Shown here in pieces: positions 17,948 through 25,325 of a stretch of DNA of 36,350 nucleotides. The DNA is from a virus, in the IMG/VR virus record IMGVR_UViG_3300021178_000094, positions 1-36,350 of that record, one strand, 5' to 3'. The notes under the pieces are model-generated. The model was not told the DNA's origin. It worked only from the letters and a program-made list of their open reading frames with translations, and made no database searches. Position 1 is the first letter of the stretch, and every line of letters starts with the position of its first letter. A program made the translations under genes and the position numbers.

Positions 17948-18808
17948 CTACTCTCCCATTTCTTTTTTCACTGCATCGTGGGCCGCTTTATTGATGATGT
18001 TTTTGCAATTCGCGCAGAGTGGCAGGCCGGGTTTTTGTACGTTGCCGCACCATTTGCACGTTTCCATCGTATCGCCCATAGTGATCGTGGCCCATGGTCG
18101 CGATTCTTTCTTGTTAGTGATCTCGTTGAAGGCTCGCAAACAATCGCGATGAAGTTGACTGATGTAACGTCTCTGCTCAGGAGACCCCTGATACCAGTTG
18201 TCAGCTTCGAGAATACGGGCCTGCAATTCGTCAACCAGTTTCACGGTAGCTTCGGCAATCATTTCCTTCTGTTTATGTTGCGGCACGAGAAATTCCTGCA
18301 GAAGTTGCTCACCCGCTACTTTGGATGCCGCGCCTAGCTTCCTGCGCTTCTCGTCTGGGAGATATTCCACGTCGAATGGACGTGTGCTGATGAACACGCC
18401 ATAGCGGGTCAGATTGCTGTTTGGGTGAGTGATGTCATAGCGAGGCGAACAGCCGCAGATGTCTTCGGCAATATCCATTCCACCTTCAATGAATGGCTCT
18501 TCAGACGTAATCCCTTTGCGCACCCACCGCACAATCACTCCAGGAATGAGAGCAGGAACGGACACCTGCTCATTCCATTTGCGTTTGGGAATAGTGATTG
18601 TTCCAAGCTGCCCTTGCGGACGTGGCCATTCGTGAATCGGGCTGACATTGTAGAGATAGATTGGGTTGAGTCGGCCTTCTTCGATGTTCTTCCGCTCAAA
18701 TGGCGTCAGTGGGCGTCGTCCTGTTCGGTTTCGGCGCACCATTTCCTGACTGACAGGGGTAGCTTGCGCATCGGTTCCAAACTGTCCTGGTGTTAATAGC
18801 TCTGGCAT
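17948..18808 (-). CDS. Conserved unknown with C-terminal zinc ribbon
   Basis: 286 residues, ATG 18808 with AGGAG, ending directly before the adaptor gene. It reads like a globular, charged cytoplasmic or virion protein: early PLTPFERKNIEEGRLNPIYL, then beta segments (GTITIPKRKWNEQVSVPALI) and a helical region (ASKVAGEQLLQEFLVPQHKQ). It ends in a zinc-ribbon pair C-K-W-C-G-x9-C-A-N-C about 30 residues from the C-terminus, then a Lys/Ala helix. I do not recognise a named family. Position between an exported fibre and the adaptor suggests a virion assembly or head-completion role, which is unproven. Confidence 0.65.
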   Translation of the reverse strand: MPELLTPGQFGTDAQATPVSQEMVRRNRTGRRPLTPFERKNIEEGRLNPIYLYNVSPIHEWPRPQGQLGTITIPKRKWNEQVSVPALIPGVIVRWVRKGITSEEPFIEGGMDIAEDICGCSPRYDITHPNSNLTRYGVFISTRPFDVEYLPDEKRRKLGAASKVAGEQLLQEFLVPQHKQKEMIAEATVKLVDELQARILEADNWYQGSPEQRRYISQLHRDCLRAFNEITNKKESRPWATITMGDTMETCKWCGNVQKPGLPLCANCKNIINKAAHDAVKKEMGE

Positions 18809-18828
18809 TCTCTTCTCCTGTTGTGTGT

Positions 18829-19509
18829 CTATGCTAGTTTTTGCCTAAATCCAGGCCGAAATTTCCGCGCATCGATAAATACACGTGCCCGCTCAATCCG
18901 GCGTGCATAATCCTCAATTTCTGCCGCCTTGTTCACAAAACCTTTTCCGTATCCGAGCGTCAGACCTTCACGAACAGTTTGCCGCTCTGCCCACTGCTCA
19001 TCGAAACGCTTATCTTTCTCGCGCTCTTTTCGCAGTTCTTCATCCCGTAGAGCGATGCGGATGTCAGAATAAGTATTGATTCGCCCCATCCACACGGCCC
19101 GAGCTGTTAGCTCAACTAACCCAGGCTCTAGCGGAACAAATCCAGCCCAGCCTTTAATTGCTCTGCCATTCTCGTCTTTCGCCTGAAATACTTCACAGGA
19201 TTCGTATTCACCATGTGAAGGAAAAGGACCAACCGCATAAAATCCGTCTGGCGTGACATTCTCGCGGTCCCAGAGTTCTGGTGTTCCATACATCGACGCT
19301 GGCCGCCATCTCTCCAAAATCCATCGCGGTGTCAATCCATACTTAGAAGTGCGGCGATATTCATGTACGCCCTTGTCCTGCCAGAATCCTCCGATGATGC
19401 GAGTGCGTGATGGTGCCCATACGACTCTGAAGTTCGGCTCACCATAGCGGTTGACGCCGAATTTCTTCAGCCCTTCCGTCATGTTCGGAGGTGCAAGAAT
19501 CAATCTCAT
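18829..19509 (-). CDS. Conserved unknown, charged, next to fibre gene
   Basis: The frame is open to 19611, but residues before 19509 overlap the fibre gene and look non-coding. ATG 19509 (MRLILAPPNMTEGLKKFGVN) gives 226 residues; an in-frame GTG two codons earlier is an alternative. The SD is weak, so translation may depend on the upstream gene ending 12 nt before. The middle is Trp/Gly-rich (RIIGGFWQDKGVHEYRR; TPRWILERWRPASMYGTPEL), and the C-terminal half is a long charged helix (DEELRKEREKDKRFDEQWAE). No enzyme or membrane motif seen. Confidence 0.62.
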   Translation of the reverse strand: MRLILAPPNMTEGLKKFGVNRYGEPNFRVVWAPSRTRIIGGFWQDKGVHEYRRTSKYGLTPRWILERWRPASMYGTPELWDRENVTPDGFYAVGPFPSHGEYESCEVFQAKDENGRAIKGWAGFVPLEPGLVELTARAVWMGRINTYSDIRIALRDEELRKEREKDKRFDEQWAERQTVREGLTLGYGKGFVNKAAEIEDYARRIERARVFIDARKFRPGFRQKLA

Positions 19510-19520
19510 GGTCACTTTAA

Positions 19521-21668
19521 TCAGTTTGGATTTCCGAATAAAAACGCAGCCCACGTTGATGAATTGCTTGAGGCCGCAGTGATGGTTACGGTAGTCCCAG
19601 AAACGGTACAACCACCAGCGATCACCGTGGCAGACTGCACTGTGACCAAACAGCCAGGCGTCCCGCTATAAGCGGCGGCTAAAGCGACGGTGCAAGATGT
19701 CCCAGAGGACATAGCACACATACCTGCGAAATTCCCTGTTGCCACTTGATTCAGATGAGCACCAATTGCGGTATTGCCGCTGAATAGATTCGGCGCCGTA
19801 CTCGGAGCTTGCCAGAACCCGTGCGGCGTTGGGTTGCTCGCGCCACCCGTGGTTTGATCCGCCATGTAGAAACCATAGATATTAGTGACATGAGTGGTCC
19901 CCAGGCTGGGAGAGTCAGCGTAATAGGCGGTACCAAAAGGAGCAACTACCGTGGAATTCTTAGTTAGTAGCTGCCCATACACACCGCCAAGCAAGGTCGA
20001 GTTCTGCCCGCCATTACCTGAAGTGTTTGCTCCTATTCCAACAACTCCGAAGGCATTCGCAACCGATCCGGTATTTCCAGTAACCCTCGCATAACCAACT
20101 GTTCCGGCCAGCCAATTGTTTGCACCAATCGAATGAGCATAGCCATATACGCCAGCTAGGGCTGGCGAACTCAGCGATGACGATTGGGAGCTTACTTCGC
20201 CGAATACACTAGCATTCAGACCTCCGGTTGATGCGGGAACTCCCAAGCTACTCTGTGTGGCCTCGCACCCGCCCGGAAAGGCTACAATGTCAAACGTTGC
20301 AGAGCTTGTCCCTGTACAGGTGTTCGGAGACATCGTTGTGGTAATTCCGATTGTATTGGCACCCACCGGCAAGACAGTGAACTGTTCAGTCGTCTCTACG
20401 GTCGTCCCGTTGTCGCTAATTGAAGAATTTCCTAGCGATGTCCCAGAACCCGTCCACACTGGGATTGTCTGAAGCGTACCGCTTCCCGTCACCCCGGTAC
20501 CTGCCGTAGCACCCAGCACCCATCCCGTATTCGTGTTGCTTCCCGATTGCTTAATCCAAAATGCTCCAGCCCCAGGCGTGCGGTCGAAGTAGAATGCTCC
20601 AGGGTTTCCAGTGATAACTCCGTTCGGTGTTCCCGTGCCTGCACTTAAGCAGTTATTCGGGACGTAAAGAATCCCACCCGTTCCGTTTGCACCCCAGCAT
20701 AGTAAGTTGACATCGACGCCCGATCCTGCGAAGGCTGCGCCATTTGCCGCGTGACCGGTCGCTAGATATACGGTATTGTTCTGCGAGCCGCCACCTTGCC
20801 AGCAATTCGCATTCCCCGTGAGCGTCCCTGCGATCGTGGGGCTATCGCAGAACCATCCAACGATGTCGCCCGTCAGCGTCGATCCTGCCGTAATGATTGG
20901 TATATCAAATGCTTGGCCGATCATCGTTCCGGCAAATGACGTATTACCTGTCAGGATTGTACGAAGTCGATCCGCGCGTGCTGCTCCCGTCCCAGAATTC
21001 CCGCCTGCCACCGTTACCGTCGAAGCGCGTGACCACATCGAAGTAGCAACTTGCCCAGAAGCAGGAACTTCAAACGTGCCATTCACTTGAAGGCCATAGG
21101 GATTATTCGCCCCAACATTTTTCATGTCGGTTTGGAAGTAGAAGTTCCAAGCATGAGGAGCACCGGGATTCCCCGTCGAGAGCCATGCGAAGGGATTGGA
21201 AGCTACAGCACACGTTGCATCCGTGAGTCCGTTCGCATCTAAGGACCCGCACGTGGTGTTAGAGAATAATCCTCCAACCCCTGCAATCGAGGGGAACAGG
21301 ATCGGTTCCACGTCAGGAACAACAATGCCCTGCCCATAAGACTGATAAAAGCGGAATCCGGATGTCGCGTAGATTGTGGCTACCCCATACCCATTCGTCT
21401 GTCCCGGATTCGTGCAGCCGGTGCCGCTAGTTGGCCCAAGTATCGTCGGATTCAAAGTGCAAGCCGTGCCCAACGTGACATCAGTATAGGTTGCCTGCAG
21501 GGAAGACGATCCGCAAGGCGTTGCTGTGGTTGGCTGTGAGGCACAAAGAGCGATGCTAGCCCCGGCAATGGCCTGCCCTGTGGGAGTTTGGATGGTAATC
21601 GAAACAAATGAGCCTTGTGCCCATGAACAGGACGCCAAAAACAGTAAAGCGAGCCATTTGAATCGCAT
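19521..21668 (-). CDS. Exported (possibly lipoprotein) tail-fibre-like protein, 715 aa
   Basis: ATG 21668 lies six bases after the promoter-like element at 21675-21690. The N-terminus is MRFKWLALLFLASCSWAQG: a Sec signal in which L-A-S-C also fits a lipobox. Residues about 20-60 (FVSITIQTPTGQAIAGASIA...) match a carboxypeptidase-regulatory/Big-type beta domain. The body is low-charge Gly/Thr/Ser/Asn sequence of the fibre type. The last ~90 residues (IGAHLNQVATGNFAGMCAMS...) form a Cys-containing beta domain ending NSSTWAAFLFGNPN. It heads the transcription unit that also carries the adaptor and nozzle genes. Fibre or decoration role inferred. Confidence 0.72.
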   Translation of the reverse strand: MRFKWLALLFLASCSWAQGSFVSITIQTPTGQAIAGASIALCASQPTTATPCGSSSLQATYTDVTLGTACTLNPTILGPTSGTGCTNPGQTNGYGVATIYATSGFRFYQSYGQGIVVPDVEPILFPSIAGVGGLFSNTTCGSLDANGLTDATCAVASNPFAWLSTGNPGAPHAWNFYFQTDMKNVGANNPYGLQVNGTFEVPASGQVATSMWSRASTVTVAGGNSGTGAARADRLRTILTGNTSFAGTMIGQAFDIPIITAGSTLTGDIVGWFCDSPTIAGTLTGNANCWQGGGSQNNTVYLATGHAANGAAFAGSGVDVNLLCWGANGTGGILYVPNNCLSAGTGTPNGVITGNPGAFYFDRTPGAGAFWIKQSGSNTNTGWVLGATAGTGVTGSGTLQTIPVWTGSGTSLGNSSISDNGTTVETTEQFTVLPVGANTIGITTTMSPNTCTGTSSATFDIVAFPGGCEATQSSLGVPASTGGLNASVFGEVSSQSSSLSSPALAGVYGYAHSIGANNWLAGTVGYARVTGNTGSVANAFGVVGIGANTSGNGGQNSTLLGGVYGQLLTKNSTVVAPFGTAYYADSPSLGTTHVTNIYGFYMADQTTGGASNPTPHGFWQAPSTAPNLFSGNTAIGAHLNQVATGNFAGMCAMSSGTSCTVALAAAYSGTPGCLVTVQSATVIAGGCTVSGTTVTITAASSNSSTWAAFLFGNPN

Positions 21669-21674
21669 AGGTGC

Positions 21675-21690
21675 CTACTCTAGATAAACT
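21675..21690 (-). promoter_or_regulatory. Putative phage late promoter, copy 2 (GTTTATCTAG element)
   Basis: Minus-strand AGTTTATCTAGAGTAG. It lies four bases after the T-run of the capsid terminator and six bases before the start codon of the 715-residue gene. A promoter at this exact point would restart transcription after the terminator. Variant: WG = AG and YAG = TAG, as in copy 3. Confidence 0.65.
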
Positions 21691-21694
21691 TTGC

Positions 21695-21729
21695 AAAAAA
21701 GCGCCGCAAGTCGGGAAACCTGCGGCGCT
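21695..21729 (-). terminator. Rho-independent terminator after the capsid gene
   Basis: On the minus strand an 8-bp GC stem (GCGCCGCA with TGCGGCGC, with a further near-pair inside) and a ~12-nt loop is followed at once by TTTTTT. It starts about 38 nt after the capsid stop codon. This is the only classical intrinsic terminator I found between structural genes, so capsid mRNA is cut off from the downstream fibre unit. Confidence 0.88.
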
Positions 21730-21766
21730 CGATACCTCCCCCAAATTGTACTTCTACTGCGCCGCG

Positions 21767-23282
21767 TTACAGATTCGACGGTCTTGCCAAAGTGTCTGAA
21801 AATGCACCACTTCTTGGCCTTGAGGTCGCCGTTTGGAAACCGGTCACGAAATAAAAGGCTTGCGCCGTCGCGACCCCACCATCGTTCCCATACAGCGGGA
21901 ATACGGTGATGCCGTCCACATCAAACAGAGCGCAGGGCTTTGATTCTACGCGAAACCAGTACTTCATGCAGATCAAGTCGAGACGTGCAGGAAGGGCATG
22001 GATGTTGGTGATGAGCTCACGCCCAGCCAACGTCTTGATGCGCTTCTTCTTCATGTAATCCATGCGCTCGTCGCCGCCCTTTTGACCTTCCTGCATGGTG
22101 TACGCAGTCACGCCAGAGCCGGTAGTGAAGCCGCCGGCAGAGGTAGTAACCATGCCGAGCAATTCCCATGAGGTCACTTGGTCTACGTTGCAGTGCGCGA
22201 TGATTTCGTCAAGGTCTTCAGTTTCAACGCCGGTCGCGCGTTGCATGTAGCTTTCAAGTGTGGCAATGATCTGCGGAGTCAATGGCCCCGAAGATCCATT
22301 TAGGTAAGGAGTGGTCAAGATTCCTGGATAGCTTGCTCGCGGAACGCTAAACCAATTCCCCGTATTCGAGGAGAAATTGATTGCGGGAATGCCGTTGAGC
22401 GAAGTGTTTGCGGAGCCTGAGGAACCGTTAACCAGAAGCAGATCGCCAGCCGTAGTGCCTGGCGGGAAGGTCCCGATCAGGTAGAGGATGTTGTTCACTG
22501 AATCCACGGTGAGGACGGTGATAGGGCCGCGAAGTGTTCCACCCAAAGATGACCACACCTGATAGGTATTCTGGGATTGGAAGTTGTTGGCGTTTGAAAC
22601 AGTGAGCTGCCCTGCTGTAGCTGCGCCGCTGGTTGCGACGGTGCCGAGAGTCCCAGAACCATCCGAAGAGGCTACAAGCCCTTCAAGGTTAGTGCGGAAT
22701 TGCCGCAGGTTCAACTTGAACGAATCTTTGAAAACATCGACTACGGACTTTTCTTTCGAGTCCGTCTCCCACTCGGCTTCCTTGGTGATTTGAACGGCCT
22801 GGTTGAAGTAGACAGGGGTGGTGACGCCATTGTCGTACTTCTCGCCCGCCCCCGGTCCCATCGAAGAGCCGTCAGGGGTGAACTGATTGAACAGCGATCC
22901 TGGGTAGGGCAGGAAAGGAATACGCGCCAATCGACCGCCGACTTCAAGCAAGTCGGTGCGCACGGCAAGCCGCGTCAGGAACGTATCATCTTGTTGGAAT
23001 TGCTTCGTTGTTACTCTGCCCGAAGGCAGGAGCCAGTCATTTCTGCTGGCTTCATACGGTTATATTTTCCCGTATGCTCGGAACATTGCATCAGCACCTC
23101 ATAAATGCCGTCTCTTCGCTTGTTCTCTCAGCCCGCTTTCGCTTGGCCCTCGTTGGCATTTCAGCGTTCGAGTCAATCAGAAGAGATTTTACTACCCCCA
23201 ATTCTCAAAAAGGGTAGACGGAGTCGCGAACTTTCTCAAGTTCGACGCCGATTGCAGCTGCCGCATTTAGGGGCGGAGCCAT
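21767..23282 (-). CDS. Major capsid protein, two exons: join(23282..23211, 23002..21767) after removal of an intron
   Basis: Exon 1 starts at ATG 23282 behind GGAGG (23294-23290) and encodes 24 residues, MAPPLNAAAAIGVELEKV..., then RDSVYP. The frame then hits TGA at once. Exon 2 begins QFQQDDTFLTRLAVRTDLLE at 23002 and is open to 21767. Removing 23210-23003 joins the two in frame to give 435 residues. The joined N-terminus, L-E-K-V-R-D-S-V-x-x-x-F-x-x-D-D-T-F, is the N-arm pattern I know from a phage capsid family, followed by GxxxARIPF...FNQFTPDGSSMGPG. Later come an SYPGILTTPYLNGSSGPLTP segment and the spine-helix region around TGVETEDLDEIIAHCNV. It lies after the scaffold gene with its own promoter-like element and terminator. 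An exon-2-only product would have to start at GTG 22963 without an SD and lack the N-arm, so splicing is favoured. Confidence 0.85.
23003..23210 (-). ncRNA. Group I self-splicing intron candidate inside the capsid gene (208 nt, no endonuclease ORF)
   Basis: 5' splice site: exon CUACCCU (23217-23211) pairs with GGGGUAG (23198-23192), putting the last exon U opposite a G, the group I rule. 3' splice site: the intron ends in G (23003), and exon 2 CAAUUC (23002-22997) pairs perfectly with GAAUUG (23204-23199), which abuts the P1 guide; this is P10. Further helices drawn by hand: P3 AAAUGCC/GGCAUUU (core GACGGCAUU); P4-P5 GGCC-AA-GC-GAAA-GC-G-GGCU with an unpaired AA like J4/5; P7 GAACA/UGUUC; then hairpins CAUACGG/CCGUAUG, GCCAG/CUGGC and CUGCC-UUCG-GGCAG in the P9 region. 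Order P1-P3-P4-P5-P7-P3'-P8-P7'-P9-P10 fits. P6 and P8 are weak and the subgroup is not assigned. Confidence 0.85.
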
Positions 23283-23343
23283 ATGTATGCCTCCAAAAGA
23301 AATGAATTTGCTTCATCTCCTCTGTCTGGTAGGCATCAATGCG

Positions 23344-23377
23344 GTTTCGGCCTCTCGGCCACGGGTCTCCGGTCCCG
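23344..23377 (-). ncRNA. Structured mRNA leader motif, copy B (upstream of capsid gene)
   Basis: On the minus strand: CGGG-(8 nt)-CCCG stem, GT, then GGCC-GAGA-GGCC hairpin, then GAAAC. The same layout occurs at 25256-25292, where the second stem is GCGG/CCGC: both sides changed, pairing kept. It lies between promoter-like copy 4 and the capsid start codon, in a 122-nt leader. Function unknown; a 5' stability element or regulator is possible. Confidence 0.6.
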
Positions 23378-23404
23378 GTAAGGCTGCCGTCCGTACAGGG
23401 GTAT

Positions 23405-23420
23405 CTACACTAGATAAACC
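23405..23420 (-). promoter_or_regulatory. Putative phage late promoter, copy 4 (GTTTATCTAG element), capsid gene
   Basis: Minus-strand GGTTTATCTAGTGTAG, 122 nt before the capsid ATG in an otherwise non-coding gap. It is followed by ATACCCCTG, a string also seen after copy 5 (GAGATACCCCTG), so the conserved block extends downstream in these two copies. With the terminator at 21695-21729 it makes the capsid gene a transcription unit of its own. Confidence 0.65.
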
Positions 23421-23579
23421 GATGATGGGAGAAAATGGGGCGATTCGCTCACGGTGCCAACTCAAGTACCAAGCAGCGGGATTCAGCTTGGCGACATTTC
23501 CCCAGCTTTTGTGCCAGCTAGGCTCTAGGAAGAAGTACGCTGCCTTCGGCCCTTAGGCAGTTCTTCCCGTGAGCAAATA
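23421..23579 (-). other. Structured spacer between scaffold stop and capsid promoter
   Basis: About 160 nt without a convincing gene. It contains a hairpin CCAAGC/GCTTGG (23469-23491) and a larger one (23528-23567) built of GGAAGAA/TTCTTCC outside and CTGCC/GGCAG inside with a 5-nt bulge on one side. Neither is followed by a clean T-run on the minus strand, so they are not good terminators. They could weaken read-through from the scaffold gene or protect its 3' end. Confidence 0.5.
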
Positions 23580-25046
23580 TCAATATGTGTAGACCGTATT
23601 TTGGTCTCCCTTTTTTATCCACACTCGTTTCCCGCCATGAACGCCTTTTAGCCCGAACGCAAAGATTTCATCAGCCTTGTCGCGTCCACCGAATTTCGCC
23701 CGCATCGCGTCCCAATCTACTTGACGACCGTCGCCTGGAGAAAGCGTCTGCAAGCCTTGCCCAGCGCTTGCACCTGCTCCAGATTCTCGGCGTTGCTGGC
23801 CTTCGGCTTTGCGCTCTTGCTTTTGCCGAGTTGACATCCCTGTAATGCCAGCATACTTGCGCCACACTCTACGAGCTGCCAAGGGCATCATGCGATCTGC
23901 CGCGGATTTCACCATCTTCAACCACTGCTCGGTCTGGCCGGCTTGGATCAGGGCTTGACGTTTCTTTGATCCATCAGCATCTTTGGCCATCAGTTGCGCG
24001 AATTCCCGATGGATGTCACCGATTAAATCCTGTTGTGCTTGGCTTGAAAGTTTCGTATTCCCTGCAACAATCTTTAGCGCGTTTTTCGCGCCAGATTGCA
24101 GAATGGGATTGGCCTTGCCAGCTAGACCTTGTTTGTAAAGAGCGGCTTCTTGCTGCTTGAGCACCTGTTCGCGTGCAGTCAGTTTGCTTGTATCAGGTTG
24201 CGCGGCTTGCTTCTCTGGTGCGCGGGCCGCCTGTGCTTTGACTCCATTGATCCGCTCTACCAGCGTCTTGAAAGCATCCGAATCTTTTACGCCTTCAATT
24301 TGGGCAAGTTGGTTCAGTGCTGCGATCGGTGATAGCCCAGTAGCTTCGGAAGGTTGCAACATCGTCGCCATGAAAGTCTGTGCGGCATCGTGCGCCCATC
24401 CAGTCTCATCTACGGACTGCCACTTTTTTAGGATGGTGGGCATATTCTTCGCCAAGCCATCCACGTTGTCATCTAGCCATCGGTTCACGACTTCCGCATC
24501 GCCAGCATTGAAACCGCTCAGGAATGTGGCGGTCTCGCCCATGTCCTGCTTGATCGTGTCCCAGCCCCCAAAGGTCTGAATGTCACTCAGCAGTTCGGCA
24601 GCTTTTTCCGGGGTTTCAAAGTGCTCCTGAAACCGTTTCACCATCGAAACGGCTTTTTTGACCGTCTTGAACAGTTCCGGCTGGGCCTGCAGAGCTTTCT
24701 TCAGTTGCTGGTAGGTCTCAGAACCGAATTCTTCACGAGAACCTGCTTGTAAATCGGTATCGCCTTCAGTCTCAAAGTCCTGATCCGAGAAGTCCCCGAA
24801 GTCTGCTTCAGCCCCATCAAGAGAGGCCCCAGAATCACCATCTCCGCCTGTTTGTAGCCCCGTAGAGCCATCTCCCGCCCCAGAAGTACCAGTGATGGCC
24901 TTGCCGCCTCCAGAATCGCTTCCTGTGCCCGCACCGGCCCCTCCAGGCGGAGTTGTGGCACCCGTTCCGCCTCCTGTAGTTGACGCGCCAGCAGCAAAGA
25001 ATGATGTGCCTGCGAAAAGTAGATGGTTTATAAGCCAGCGGATCAT
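23580..25046 (-). CDS. Scaffolding protein
   Basis: 488 residues. ATG 25046 overlaps the 62-residue gene's stop (ATGA), with GGAG upstream. After an unusual hydrophobic start (MIRWLINHLLFAGTSFFAAG) comes a Gly/Thr/Ser/Asp linker, then an acidic, mostly helical protein (TYQQLKKALQAQPELFKTVK; KKAVSMVKRFQEHFETPEKA). A Gln/Lys/Ala helical region with coiled-coil character follows (ALYKQGLAGKANPILQSGAK), and a basic C-terminal part ends GLKGVHGGKRVWIKKGDQN. Composition, length and position between portal and capsid genes are those of podovirus scaffolds. A basic C-terminal coat-binding end is typical. A protease role is not suggested by any motif. Confidence 0.75.
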   Translation of the reverse strand: MIRWLINHLLFAGTSFFAAGASTTGGGTGATTPPGGAGAGTGSDSGGGKAITGTSGAGDGSTGLQTGGDGDSGASLDGAEADFGDFSDQDFETEGDTDLQAGSREEFGSETYQQLKKALQAQPELFKTVKKAVSMVKRFQEHFETPEKAAELLSDIQTFGGWDTIKQDMGETATFLSGFNAGDAEVVNRWLDDNVDGLAKNMPTILKKWQSVDETGWAHDAAQTFMATMLQPSEATGLSPIAALNQLAQIEGVKDSDAFKTLVERINGVKAQAARAPEKQAAQPDTSKLTAREQVLKQQEAALYKQGLAGKANPILQSGAKNALKIVAGNTKLSSQAQQDLIGDIHREFAQLMAKDADGSKKRQALIQAGQTEQWLKMVKSAADRMMPLAARRVWRKYAGITGMSTRQKQERKAEGQQRRESGAGASAGQGLQTLSPGDGRQVDWDAMRAKFGGRDKADEIFAFGLKGVHGGKRVWIKKGDQNTVYTY

Positions 25047-25231
25047 GCGATCTCCTTCTCCTTAGATGGGTTGGGTCCGTTAGATTGTTGAGCGATCTCA
25101 CGATTGATGACATTCGCAAGGCGATCCAAATGGATTCGCTCGGGTACTCCGTGTTCCCCATGAGAATTCCCGATGGTGCAGGCATCAATAAAACGATACA
25201 ACTGCTCAGCGGAAATATTCGGCAATGTCAT
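25043..25231 (-). CDS. Small protein coupled to the scaffold gene
   Basis: 62 residues, ATG 25231 with GAGAGGA upstream, first gene after promoter-like copy 3 and the leader motif. Sequence MTLPNISAEQLYRFIDACTI then HGVPERIHLDRLANVINREI and a polar tail: two short amphipathic helices, no membrane segment. Its last codons overlap the scaffold start, so it is a real, coupled gene. I do not recognise it; an assembly or regulatory helper of scaffold is only a guess. Confidence 0.62.
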   Translation of the reverse strand: MTLPNISAEQLYRFIDACTIGNSHGEHGVPERIHLDRLANVINREIAQQSNGPNPSKEKEIA

Positions 25232-25255
25232 GCTAATTTCCTCTCAGAGAGCCCA

Positions 25256-25292
25256 GTTTCGCGGTAGCCCGCACGGGTGTCTGTGGTCCCGT
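25256..25292 (-). ncRNA. Structured mRNA leader motif, copy A (upstream of the scaffold unit)
   Basis: Minus-strand ACGGG-(10 nt)-CCCGT stem, G, GCGG-GCTA-CCGC hairpin, then GAAAC. It matches copy B at 23344-23377 in the CGGGACC start, the AGAC before the closing strand, the order of stems and the final GAAAC, with compensatory changes in the second stem. It sits between promoter-like copy 3 and the start codon at 25231. Confidence 0.6.
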
Positions 25293-25308
25293 CGCTGCTC
25301 AGGTCTTG

Positions 25309-25324
25309 CTACTCTAGATAAACT
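25309..25324 (-). promoter_or_regulatory. Putative phage late promoter, copy 3 (GTTTATCTAG element)
   Basis: Minus-strand AGTTTATCTAGAGTAG, starting two bases after the portal stop codon and 77 nt before the 62-residue gene. It would drive the 62-residue gene and scaffold as a separate unit. Confidence 0.65.
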
Positions 25325-25325
25325 A

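Noticed and set aside
21767-22963. Capsid protein starting at GTG 22963 as a complete gene
   Set aside because: No SD there, it would lack the conserved N-arm, and the missing residues are present upstream on both sides of a splice-ready insertion.
23003-23210. Simple frameshift or stop mutation in the capsid gene
   Set aside because: A ~200-nt non-coding segment with ordered helices and exact P1/P10 pairing is not explained by a point mutation.
23344-25292. Leader motif as a hammerhead or other known ribozyme
   Set aside because: Ends in GAAAC after a stem as hammerheads do, but the C-U-G-A-N-G-A strand is absent in both copies.
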